From: Chromobacterium violaceum ATCC 12472
Lineage (GTDB): Bacteria > Pseudomonadota > Gammaproteobacteria > Burkholderiales > Chromobacteriaceae
Reading direction: 5' to 3'
DNA length: 64,000 nucleotides
NCBI RefSeq assembly: GCF_000007705.1
Contig: NC_005085.1
Span: 2,427,752-2,491,751, forward strand
The position numbers and the translations under genes are program-made. Shown in pieces: positions 16,958-25,064 of this stretch. The notes beneath the pieces were generated by a model. That model was not told the origin of the DNA. It saw only the letters and a list, made by a program, of their open reading frames with translations, and searched no databases. Each line of letters begins with the position of its first letter. Positions within the stretch are counted from its first letter, which is position 1.

Positions 16958-18196
16958 ATGTATCTTTATCAGTCTCGATTGAAAGACCAGATTATTCATT
17001 CGGTCAAGGATGTTTATGTGCATGCGGCAGGCGGCACGTATACAGATGCCATCTCCGGCATGTTCAATGTTCCCTTTGGATATTCATGCGAGCCCATCAA
17101 GCAACGCATTGCCCAAACTTTGAATAATCTGCCTTTTCATCCCAAGGATCATTTTTATTCGCAGGAATGGTTTGAAGCCTCGGCGATGTTGCTAGATAGG
17201 GCGATGATGAGTGACGGCGCCTTGCTCTACGTGAACAGCGGGTCCGAGGCGATTGAGTCCTCGATTGCGATGGCCTTGGAGTATCACCAACGCAAAGGCA
17301 ATGTCAAAAAGCGCAAGATAATATGCCGCAAACACTCCTATCACGGCGCCACCCTCGGCGCGCATAGCGTGAGCGGCAGGAATGACTTCCAGGAGCTTAG
17401 AAACAGCGGCTACGACACGATACGCATACACCCACCGTTTGCCGTCACCCATCAGGGCAGGCCGCAGGAAGCGCACAGCGTGAGCGATGTGGAGAACATT
17501 ATTTTGCAAACGGGTCCGGAGCATATCGCCGGCATCATCTTTGAGCCGGTTAATCATTTGAAAGGCATGCGAGAAAGCGGAGGAGAATATCTGGCAGGAA
17601 TCCGTGAGCTGTGCGACCGCTACGATATCGTGATGATCACTGATGAAATCGTAACAGGGGCTTCCCGCACCGGCTCATTTCTGAATACGCAGCGTTTCGG
17701 CGTCGTGCCCGACATCGTGGCGCTGGGCAAAGGCATCAGCGGCGGCTATTACCCCGCTTCGGTAATGGCAACCACTGCCAAGATCGCCTCGGTGTTCGAA
17801 AAGCGCGGCGCCTGGATTCCCTATTCCTACTCCCACACCTATGCCAGCAACCCGGTATCGATCGCATCCATCCATGCCTCATTGCAGGTGCTGGAGCAGG
17901 TCGAGTCATCGGGGCAACTGAGACGACTGATTGCCAAGGCGGCGGAGTTGACCAGCGAGATGGCTTCGAACGAACGCATAGCCAGGGCTGAGGCAAGCGG
18001 GCTGCTGATCGGGCTGACGCTGGATGAGCGTCTTGGCGCCGGAGCGGGAAAGAGGCTTGAGCAGCTGTGCTTCGAACGCAAGCTTATTATCCGCGGCGAT
18101 GAGAACTGGGCATGCCTGGCTCCCGCCTACGTGATGTCGGAGGCGGCGTTGCAAGAAGCGTTCGAGGTGCTGAATGAATCGATTAATCACTTGTAA
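16958..18196 (+). CDS. Class III PLP-dependent aminotransferase
   Basis: A 412-residue fold-type I aminotransferase (GabT/ArgD/HemL class). The cofactor-binding NSGSEAIESSIAMAL, the aromatic SYHGATLGA, DEIVTGASRTG with the PLP-contacting Asp, and ALGKGISGGYYP with the Schiff-base Lys258 are all present. It transfers an amino group to a ketone or aldehyde carbon. In azasugar pathways a class III transaminase acts on a ketose phosphate; with a transketolase-like gene next to it, an amino-polyol or amino-sugar phosphate is a reasonable but unproven product. It overlaps the next gene by 23 bases. Confidence 0.92.
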   Translation: MYLYQSRLKDQIIHSVKDVYVHAAGGTYTDAISGMFNVPFGYSCEPIKQRIAQTLNNLPFHPKDHFYSQEWFEASAMLLDRAMMSDGALLYVNSGSEAIESSIAMALEYHQRKGNVKKRKIICRKHSYHGATLGAHSVSGRNDFQELRNSGYDTIRIHPPFAVTHQGRPQEAHSVSDVENIILQTGPEHIAGIIFEPVNHLKGMRESGGEYLAGIRELCDRYDIVMITDEIVTGASRTGSFLNTQRFGVVPDIVALGKGISGGYYPASVMATTAKIASVFEKRGAWIPYSYSHTYASNPVSIASIHASLQVLEQVESSGQLRRLIAKAAELTSEMASNERIARAEASGLLIGLTLDERLGAGAGKRLEQLCFERKLIIRGDENWACLAPAYVMSEAALQEAFEVLNESINHL

Positions 18197-19934
18197 GTCC
18201 CCGGTGGATAGCCTGTCAGCACAGCTTTTCGGCATAGACGCCTGCCTGCGGGGACGGCGCTCAGCTCTGAGCGATAGCGAGTATGCGCGTGCGCAGGAAG
18301 AAATCGAGGCTGGCCTGGCATTGGCAGATGCGTGCGAGGGCATCAATGCGCTGGCGGTGGCCATCGCCGGCCGCTTCGAGCCTTTCTATCGTGACGCGCG
18401 CTCATGCCTGGAACGCATACACGAGATCGCCGGCTACGGCACGCTGGCGTCTTGCCTGTCGTCGCTGGATATCGCCGAGGCGCTTTTCAGCGCCGGACTT
18501 TGCGATGCGGCCGGCGTCGCGTCGGAGAATCTGGTGGTAGGGCGGGGCCATATCGCTCCCTTGTTTTATGCTTGCCGGCACCTGAGGCGGGGCATGCCGC
18601 TTGCTTTTCTCGCCGCGGTGCACGATAGGGTCCCGGCCGTGGTGAACAAGACCTATGGTTTCCCCTACGGCATGCGCCATAGCCTGGGTGAGGGGATGGG
18701 CATCGCGCTCGGCCGCGCCAAAACCCATAGCGATCAGCGAGTGGTATGCGTCGCCGGCGATGGTGAATTGAACGAGGGTGTGTCTTACGAGGCCATCCGG
18801 CTAGTTGGCGAGCTGGGCATGCGCAACCTGACGCTGATCGTGGACAGCAACGGAAAGGGCATCGACCCCCTGCCGGGCACGCTCAGGCCCGCTTATCTAG
18901 CCGCCTATTTCGATCGGGTGCGCGAGGTTGATGGCCATGACGCGGACGCCATAGTCGAGAGCATGCGAGACGCGGAGCGCGAGGGCGTGGCAGTCGCCAT
19001 TATCTGTCATACCCGCAAGGGCTCCCACTCCTTCAAACGCGCAAACGCCAGGCCAGCCATCTCCGCGACTGCCAAGGCCAGCAGCTGCAGCCTGACGGGA
19101 GCGTTGATCGAGGAGATGCGTGAAGGCGGCCCTGCCCATATCTTCACCGCGGATCTGGCCGCGCGTTTCGGGCTCCAGCCATCACACGGCTACTGCAATG
19201 TCGGTCTTGCGGAGTCCGCTCTGCTGACGGCCGCCATGGGCTGCCCGCAGGACGAGCTCAAATTCGTTTTGACCGACGATAAATATTATTTGAATGCAAT
19301 CGATGTGCTGCATTCCGCCTTGATCGCCTGCCGCAATCTGCATGTGATAGCCGCGCGAAAAAACGGGGTATGGGGCGGTCCCACCTATGTTCAGAGCGTC
19401 TTCGGCTTATTGTTTGACGATGCGGTGTATGAGTTTGCGGACCCTCGCGACCTGCAGGCATGCATCAGGCGGCGGCGGGCGTCGGGAAGCAACGGTCTGT
19501 ATCTATTGCACGACCAGCCGATGGAGCACGTGCTGGCGATGAGGGAGAAGTACCGCAGGCTTTCCGACGATGTTTACGCCCATCAGCTCGAACATGCGGG
19601 GGGCACGGTGGTCCTGTCTTCGGAGTCAATGGCATACGAGGCTTTCCTGGCGGTGGACGGCAAGCGCTGCGCGCATGTCCGGGTGTTGTCAACCAGACCG
19701 GATCTGGAGTGTGTGCGCAAGCTGTTGTCGGCTGCGGAGAATGTCGTTGTGGTGGAGCACAACGGTCCCCGTTTCAACCTGGCGGAATATGTCGAGTCCA
19801 CGCTGCTCATCAGGGTCAAAAAGATATGCAGCGATGCCTATGAGTGGCCACGGATAGAGACTTTTCAAGCCGCAGCCGCGCCCCGCAAGCTGCGCGCCTT
19901 GTTGACAGAGCCTTCTTGCGCTTTAGCCGGCTAG
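18174..19934 (+). CDS. Transketolase-like thiamine-diphosphate enzyme
   Basis: A 586-residue single-chain transketolase relative, shorter than housekeeping TktA (~660). The N-terminal part has ENLVVGRGHIAPLFYA and the ThDP/Mg motif GDGELNEGVSYEAIRL...DSNGKG near residue 195. The pyrimidine domain carries the catalytic Glu in NVGLAES near residue 346, and a C-terminal transketolase-type domain follows (VVLSSESMAYEAF). Such enzymes move two-carbon ketol units between sugar phosphates or make acyloins. The ATG lies inside the end of the aminotransferase gene, after GAGGT. The motif changes (GLAES for GIAEQ) suggest a specialised substrate. Confidence 0.88.
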   Translation: MNRLITCKSPVDSLSAQLFGIDACLRGRRSALSDSEYARAQEEIEAGLALADACEGINALAVAIAGRFEPFYRDARSCLERIHEIAGYGTLASCLSSLDIAEALFSAGLCDAAGVASENLVVGRGHIAPLFYACRHLRRGMPLAFLAAVHDRVPAVVNKTYGFPYGMRHSLGEGMGIALGRAKTHSDQRVVCVAGDGELNEGVSYEAIRLVGELGMRNLTLIVDSNGKGIDPLPGTLRPAYLAAYFDRVREVDGHDADAIVESMRDAEREGVAVAIICHTRKGSHSFKRANARPAISATAKASSCSLTGALIEEMREGGPAHIFTADLAARFGLQPSHGYCNVGLAESALLTAAMGCPQDELKFVLTDDKYYLNAIDVLHSALIACRNLHVIAARKNGVWGGPTYVQSVFGLLFDDAVYEFADPRDLQACIRRRRASGSNGLYLLHDQPMEHVLAMREKYRRLSDDVYAHQLEHAGGTVVLSSESMAYEAFLAVDGKRCAHVRVLSTRPDLECVRKLLSAAENVVVVEHNGPRFNLAEYVESTLLIRVKKICSDAYEWPRIETFQAAAAPRKLRALLTEPSCALAG

Positions 19935-20029
19935 TCGCCTCGACTTCGCGCTCCGCTTTCCCTTTTCATTGTTTTCCGAATCCCGACAGGGCTTCGGCCA
20001 CCCTTCTATTAACCGAGGAGTGATGATTC

Positions 20030-20875
20030 ATGACGCAGGAAAATACCAAGCACGGCAAGCTGGCAGGCAAAACCATGATCGTGGTCGGCGGGGCCAGAGG
20101 CATAGGCGCCGCCATAGTCGAGGCGCTGGCCCGGCAAGAGGTCAAGGTGTCCATTTTTGACACCGACCGCGCGCCGACGGCCACCAACCATTACCAGAGT
20201 CGGGATATCAGCGGCTATCAGGCCGCTTGCCAACTGGCTGAGAAGCTGGCGGCACAGGGATTGTCGGTTCAGGCCATGGCGGTCGACGCTACCGCGGAAT
20301 CCCAGGTGGTTGAGGCCGTGGACCTTGTCGCCCACGCTGCCGAAGACTTTTACGGATTGGTGAACGCGATCGGCAGCAGCCATGTGGCGAACACGGTTGA
20401 CTCTTCGCTAAGCGAATTCGAGGCTATTTTGCAGACCAATCTTACCGCGCCCTATCTGACCTCCCGCGAGGCCGCGCGAATCCTGGTAAGGCAAGGAAGG
20501 GGCGGGGCCATTCTCAACATCAGCTCTATCGCCGCCAAGCTCGCGTTCCCCGGCATTTCCGCTTATTGCGCGGCCAAGTCCGGTTTGCAGGGGTTTTCCG
20601 GCGCGCTTGCGCTGGAGCTGGCCCCTCATAATGTTCGGGTCAACTGCGTGTGCCCAGGCATAGTCAAGACCAATATGTGGAAGTATCTGGAAAACCAATT
20701 GATGGGGCCCGGGGAAAATCTGGAGCAATTATGGGCGAGGATGGAGGGCTTGATCCCGCTGGGCCGCACTCAGACAGCGGCCAATATCGCGCGCTTCTGC
20801 GTGGCAATACTCGAGAACGAGGATATTACCGCCCAGTCGCTGTCCGTTGATGGCGGGATGAATCTCTATGGTTGA
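20030..20875 (+). CDS. Short-chain dehydrogenase/reductase (SDR)
   Basis: A 281-residue classical SDR. The nucleotide-binding GGARGIGAAIVEALA is a variant of TGxxxGxG. An acidic Asp after strand 2 (FDTD) suggests NAD(H) preference. The catalytic SSIAAKLAF Ser and YCAAK Tyr/Lys are present near residues 163-182, and the C-terminus has the usual LSVDGGMNLYG. GAGGAG precedes the ATG. It is about 20 residues longer than typical because of an insertion after the coenzyme fold. It would oxidise or reduce an alcohol/keto group of the cluster intermediate. Confidence 0.93.
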   Translation: MTQENTKHGKLAGKTMIVVGGARGIGAAIVEALARQEVKVSIFDTDRAPTATNHYQSRDISGYQAACQLAEKLAAQGLSVQAMAVDATAESQVVEAVDLVAHAAEDFYGLVNAIGSSHVANTVDSSLSEFEAILQTNLTAPYLTSREAARILVRQGRGGAILNISSIAAKLAFPGISAYCAAKSGLQGFSGALALELAPHNVRVNCVCPGIVKTNMWKYLENQLMGPGENLEQLWARMEGLIPLGRTQTAANIARFCVAILENEDITAQSLSVDGGMNLYG

Positions 20876-21491
20876 CCGTCTGCTGGGGGAAACCATGGCG
20901 CGGCATCAGGAGACGGCATTGCGTATTTGCGGCCTGTCGTTCGAAGCCCGAGGCTGCGTGAGCAGCCAATATCGGGACGGGGTGCTGCTGCTGGCCGGCG
21001 GGCCCGGCAGCGACGGCTTCAACATTCCGGGCTTGCACCAGGCGGACCGTTTGGGGACCTTGCTTGCGGAGGTGGCGGGGCCATTCACCTTGTCTGCGCA
21101 AGTGGAGGTGGCGAGCCGGGACAAGTTCGATGCGGCCGGACTTTTCATCGATACGGGCAAGCATAGGATGAAGTTCGGCGTGGAGGACTACGGCGCAGGC
21201 GGCAAAAAACTGGTATCCGTCCATTCCGCGCCTTACAGCGATGAGGCTAATGGCATTGATGTCGGCGCTGGGTCCGTGGGGCTGTTCGTGACGCGCAACG
21301 AGAATGTCTTTTCCTGCTATTTCCGGACGCGGGATGGACGGACGGCCTTCCATCGGGCGTTCTACGCGGAAGGGTGCCCGGATCTGATTCGGATAGGCTT
21401 CTGCGTGCAGGCGCCGTTTTCCGAGGGCGCGCAAGGCCGTTTTGCCGAAATCGCGTTCTCGGACACGGGCATGGAGCATTCCAGGGGGTAA
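20868..21491 (+). CDS. DUF1349 (concanavalin-like) protein
   Basis: A 207-residue protein of the DUF1349 family, a jelly-roll fold related to lectins and glucanases. Family features are the middle DAAGLFIDTGKHRMKFGVEDYG and the following KLVSVHSA. No signal peptide is evident, so it appears cytoplasmic. ATG 20868 overlaps the SDR stop; an internal ATG at 20895 has a better ribosome site (GGGGGA) and may be the true start. Family members often bind or rearrange carbohydrates, but the biochemical role is not established; here the neighbours suggest a sugar-like ligand. Confidence 0.8.
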   Translation: MVDRLLGETMARHQETALRICGLSFEARGCVSSQYRDGVLLLAGGPGSDGFNIPGLHQADRLGTLLAEVAGPFTLSAQVEVASRDKFDAAGLFIDTGKHRMKFGVEDYGAGGKKLVSVHSAPYSDEANGIDVGAGSVGLFVTRNENVFSCYFRTRDGRTAFHRAFYAEGCPDLIRIGFCVQAPFSEGAQGRFAEIAFSDTGMEHSRG

Positions 21492-21495
21492 GAGT

Positions 21496-22281
21496 ATGAA
21501 GAACCAGGATATCTGGCTGATAGTTTCCGACTTTGACGAAACCTTCATGCCCGCGATGGAATCGCGCGAACCCGATGCCGGCATAGAAAGGCTGCAAAAC
21601 CATCTGGCCGGGCTCAAACGCAGCCATAAGCTGCTGTTCGGCTGGGCCACCGGCAACAGCCGGAGCGCGGTGATGGAGAAAATGCGGGCTTATCCGGATT
21701 TTCCATGGGATTTCGCCCTTACCAGCCTGGGTACCGAGCTGTACTGGCGAGAGGCCGAAGGCGTGGTGGAGGACGCCGGCTGGCCTCCCCAGGCGGGCGC
21801 GGCGTTCGAATCGCGCATGGAGAGGCTGGTCGCGCTGTTTTGCCAGCACGGTCTCGCCTTGCCCGCACAAGCGGATGCCTTTCAGCAAAGGCGCATTCGT
21901 GGCTATTACTTGCCGGCTGACGGCAAGGAGGGCGCTGCGATTGAACAGATCCACCGTCTCTGCGCGCATGTCGGATTGACGGCGTCCATTACCCATGCCA
22001 GCCCGGCGGCGGGAGATCCCGAGGGGGTTTACGATGTGGCGATCCTGCCCCCGGGCTGCGGCAAGAAACAGGGCGTCGACTTCATCGCCGCCAGGCATGG
22101 GGTGGATCCCCGGCGGGTGATCGTGTTCGGTGACAGCTGCAACGATATCGAAATGCTGACCGGCTATGAGAACGGCTATCTGGTGGGCAATGCGCTGGCT
22201 GAAGCCAGAAGGGTGTTCGACAGGGTGGTGGATGGGATTTACTGCCATGGCATCATCGATGGATTGCAAAGACATATCTGA
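21496..22281 (+). CDS. HAD-superfamily phosphatase, sucrose-phosphatase/MPGP-like
   Basis: A 261-residue HAD hydrolase with a C2B cap. Motif I DFDETF gives nucleophile Asp12 and acid/base Asp14; motif II is WATGNS; motif III Lys lies in GCGKKQGVDFI; motif IV is FGDSCNDIEML. This set is typical of sucrose-6-phosphate, mannosyl-3-phosphoglycerate and Cof-type sugar phosphatases. It would remove phosphate from a sugar-like intermediate, the expected step after transketolase and transaminase action on phosphorylated substrates. The ATG is four bases after the DUF1349 stop with GGGGG as ribosome site. Confidence 0.9.
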   Translation: MKNQDIWLIVSDFDETFMPAMESREPDAGIERLQNHLAGLKRSHKLLFGWATGNSRSAVMEKMRAYPDFPWDFALTSLGTELYWREAEGVVEDAGWPPQAGAAFESRMERLVALFCQHGLALPAQADAFQQRRIRGYYLPADGKEGAAIEQIHRLCAHVGLTASITHASPAAGDPEGVYDVAILPPGCGKKQGVDFIAARHGVDPRRVIVFGDSCNDIEMLTGYENGYLVGNALAEARRVFDRVVDGIYCHGIIDGLQRHI

Positions 22282-22294
22282 ATAAGGGCGGTTC

Positions 22295-23326
22295 ATGAAC
22301 ATGGGATACGCGGCGCCGCAAGCGCGCCAAAGCGATAAGAAAATCTTCGACATATATTTCGGTTTTCTCCATAGCTATGCCTTGCTGTTTGCCGATGAGG
22401 TCGGGCTGTTCGATCTGCTGCGCTGCGAGGCATTGACTCTGGATCAAGTTTCGATGGCGACGTCGCTGCCGTTCCGCTCAAGCCAGGCGCTGCTTTCGCT
22501 GTGCGCGAGCCTGGGTTTGTTGGAAAAGAGAGGGGAGCGATTTGCGCTTTCCGCCTTGGCGGAAGGCTTTCTTGTCCGCGAGGCGGAGACTTCCTTTTGC
22601 GGGGTGCTGGCATCGGCAAGAGGGCAGGCGGCGGCGTTCTCGTATGATTTTTTCAAGGCCTCGCTACTCAAGGGCGAGTCGCAGCTGTTCGGAGGAAGGG
22701 ATCTCTTCGACAACAATGCCCAGGATTCCGAGCATTGCGAGATATTCACGCGGGCGATGCATAGCAAGAGCAAGGGGCCGGCCCAAGCCTGGGTCGAGAA
22801 AATCGACTTGTCCGCGCATGCCTGCCTGCTGGATGTCGGCGGCGGTTCCGGTGTGCATGCGATCAGTGCCCTGGCTCGCTGGCCTAATCTGAACGCCGTT
22901 GTTTTCGATCTCCCTCCGGTTTGTGCGATCGCCGACACTTTCATCGAGCGATATCAGATGATGGCGCGGGCTCAAACGCATGGCGGAGATATTTGGTATA
23001 CGGATTACCCGTTTGCCGATGCGCATTTCTATAGCGACATCTTTCATGACTGGCCGCTTGAAAGGTGCCGGTTTCTGGCGCGCAAGAGCTTTGATGCATT
23101 GCCAAGCGGCGGCCGCATCATCCTGCATGAGATGTTATTCAATACGCAGAAGACGGGGCCGCGCAATGTGGCGGCATACAACGCCAATATGCTGCTTTGG
23201 ACCCAAGGCCAGCAACTGTCTGAGCCGGAGGCTGCGGACTTGTTGCAGGCCGCAGGCTTCGTCGAGATCTTGGCCTTCCCCACAGGGTATGGAGACTGGA
23301 GCTTGGTGACGGGGGTTAAGCCTTAG
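22295..23326 (+). CDS. SAM-dependent O-methyltransferase (COMT-like)
   Basis: A 343-residue class I methyltransferase of the plant COMT/hydroxyneurosporene-O-methyltransferase type (Methyltransf_2). A winged-helix dimerisation domain fills the first ~110 residues. The SAM loop is LDVGGGSGVHAI near residue 178, followed by VFDLPPV and the catalytic-helix region YSDIFHDWPLERC. The canonical catalytic His is in FHDW. AAGGGCGG precedes the ATG. It is the last enzyme of the tight run and probably methylates a hydroxyl on the product. Confidence 0.92.
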   Translation: MNMGYAAPQARQSDKKIFDIYFGFLHSYALLFADEVGLFDLLRCEALTLDQVSMATSLPFRSSQALLSLCASLGLLEKRGERFALSALAEGFLVREAETSFCGVLASARGQAAAFSYDFFKASLLKGESQLFGGRDLFDNNAQDSEHCEIFTRAMHSKSKGPAQAWVEKIDLSAHACLLDVGGGSGVHAISALARWPNLNAVVFDLPPVCAIADTFIERYQMMARAQTHGGDIWYTDYPFADAHFYSDIFHDWPLERCRFLARKSFDALPSGGRIILHEMLFNTQKTGPRNVAAYNANMLLWTQGQQLSEPEAADLLQAAGFVEILAFPTGYGDWSLVTGVKP

Positions 23327-23327
23327 A

Positions 23328-23433
23328 GGGGCTAACAAAACCCCTGATGCTGCGTGGCGCCGACTTGCCGTACGGCTTGTGCTGTCTTCGTCGGCGCGCC
23401 TTGCCTTAGCCGTAAAACTGAGTTTTGTTGGCC
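23328..23433. repeat. MITE-like element with imperfect terminal inverted repeats
   Basis: The ends GGGCTAACAAAACCC (left) and, read from the other strand, TGGCCAACAAAACTC (right) match over most of 13 bases and bound about 106 non-coding bases. Inside is a GC-rich imperfect palindrome (GGCGCCGAC ... GTCGGCGC) around 23,356-23,400. It could be a transposon remnant inserted between the methyltransferase and exporter genes, or a structured terminator. Confidence 0.4.
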
Positions 23434-23535
23434 ACGCTTAGGGCGATCACGGCGAGGTGCACAGCTTGGCGCCCTCGCCGTGCTACTGAGGATACGATCC
23501 GCGTTTCAATTGCCCTTGCCTGCGGGAAACTTTAT

Positions 23536-24732
23536 ATGGTTCCAAGCCGCTACCGAATTTTGTGCATATACGGCGCCATGCTCGCCATGACGCAATACCA
23601 GTGGATGCGTTTTGCTCCGATTACCGATCTGGTGGCGTCCGCTTACGATGTCAGTTATGGCCAGGTAGGCGCGCTGTCGTTGGCCGTGACCGCGCTGGCC
23701 TTGCCCTTGGCTTTACCCAGCGGCGGCCTGGTGGATCGGTGGTCGGTGCGGGCCTGCTTGCGGACGACCGCGGCCGCCATGTTGCTGGCAGCCCTTATCC
23801 GCGTGGCGCAGCCGCAGTACGTTTTTCTGCTCGCAGGCCAGTTGCTGTTCGGCTTTGTTCAGCCGCTGACCATGTCGCTGTTGGTTAAACTGATGTTGGT
23901 CTGGTTTCCCGTGAACGAGCGCGATACCGTGTCCGCTTTGTCCAGCATGGTTATTTTTTTGGGAATCGGCGCGGCCTTCATACTGGTGCCGTTGACCGAG
24001 CCGGGGAATGTGGCTGGCTCTCTGTGGCTGGATGTCGCCTTCTTCGGGGCGCTCGCCTTACTGACTTTCGCGTTGGTGCCGCATGACCGTTCCCCTGCGG
24101 GCCTGGATGCCATGCCTGAGCCCGTCGGACGCTCCTTGTGGGCGGATGGCCTTGCGCTTCTGCGCATGCCGTCCTTCATGGCCGTGTTGATGATGATTTT
24201 CCTGACCAACGGCTATTTTTCCGCCATCACCACCTGGCTTGAGCCGATTTTGGCTCGCAGCGGCGTGCATGCGCAGACGTCGGGACTCGTAGTGGTCTTC
24301 ATGCTGGCCGGCGGCGTCGTGGGAGCTGCGTTGATCATGGCCCTGGTTAGAGCGGGAGCGACTGCGGGCCGCGTGCTTTCGGGAGCGGCCCTGGCTGCCG
24401 GATTGGGGACCTTGTGTCTGTTTTACAGCCGCTGGTTTCCATTGCTGGCCCTTGCCGGTCTGGTTATCGGGGCGGCGTTGCTGTCACCGCTGCCTTTGCT
24501 GCTTGGAAGGGTGGCCAGCATCGCTGGCCCGCGGCGCTCCGGGATGGCGACGGCCATCTTCTGGCTTGCCGGTAATATAGGCGCGACGCTAATGATAGCC
24601 GCTCTGGGGAGCGCCGTGGATGATGGCGACTGGCAAAACGCCGCCGTGCTGCTATGTCTGCTATTGCTGGCACAGGTCGCGACCTCGCTGCTGGGCTTCA
24701 GGCCCGTGCCGGCAGCGGCCGCGCGGGCTTGA
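23536..24732 (+). CDS. MFS transporter, probable product exporter
   Basis: A 398-residue, about 12-helix major-facilitator protein. The A-motif-like GGLVDRWSVRACLR follows helix 2, and the second half repeats the hydrophobic pattern to the C-terminal LLLLAQVATSLLGF. ATG 23536 is preceded by GGGAAAC; a TTG at 23425 would add a non-hydrophobic 37-residue leader and was not chosen. Position and same-strand orientation behind the biosynthetic genes suggest export of, or resistance to, the product, though the 210-base gap with the repeat leaves it possible that it is independent. Confidence 0.85.
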   Translation: MVPSRYRILCIYGAMLAMTQYQWMRFAPITDLVASAYDVSYGQVGALSLAVTALALPLALPSGGLVDRWSVRACLRTTAAAMLLAALIRVAQPQYVFLLAGQLLFGFVQPLTMSLLVKLMLVWFPVNERDTVSALSSMVIFLGIGAAFILVPLTEPGNVAGSLWLDVAFFGALALLTFALVPHDRSPAGLDAMPEPVGRSLWADGLALLRMPSFMAVLMMIFLTNGYFSAITTWLEPILARSGVHAQTSGLVVVFMLAGGVVGAALIMALVRAGATAGRVLSGAALAAGLGTLCLFYSRWFPLLALAGLVIGAALLSPLPLLLGRVASIAGPRRSGMATAIFWLAGNIGATLMIAALGSAVDDGDWQNAAVLLCLLLLAQVATSLLGFRPVPAAAARA

Positions 24733-25064
24733 TCTCTCTAGTTGTCGGCCGCGCGCATTCGCCTGACGGCAGCTTGTCTGATTGCCATGCAATCTTCCGC
24801 ATAGCAATTCAATCCGCTTCTCCCTGCCATGCGCGCTGGCACGGCGTTTCCCCGCTGCCGGCCGGACTGGTCCGATATGAACGCCCGGCAAGTATGCCGG
24901 CATGTTCAGCGAGTATCTTCTCCGAAAGATGTCTTGGCGGCCGCCCCGGAGTCTGGCGGCCAGGCTTGCCGTGCCTGACTATGAGGCGGCCTGGAACGGC
25001 ATGCCGCGATTTTAGACGGCGCCGGAGTCATGGGGGACATGCTTATTCATCATTGGGAGGGGAA
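24733..25064. other. Intergenic region, nothing recognised
   Basis: 330 bases between the exporter and the broken Rhs gene. No gene, terminator or operator could be supported. GGGAGGGGAA at 25,055-25,064 is the ribosome site of the Rhs gene. Confidence 0.5.

Noticed and set aside
24654..25064. Upstream extension of the Rhs-core frame
   Set aside because: It would begin inside the exporter gene; the ribosome site GGGAGGGG and the paralog's start support 25065.
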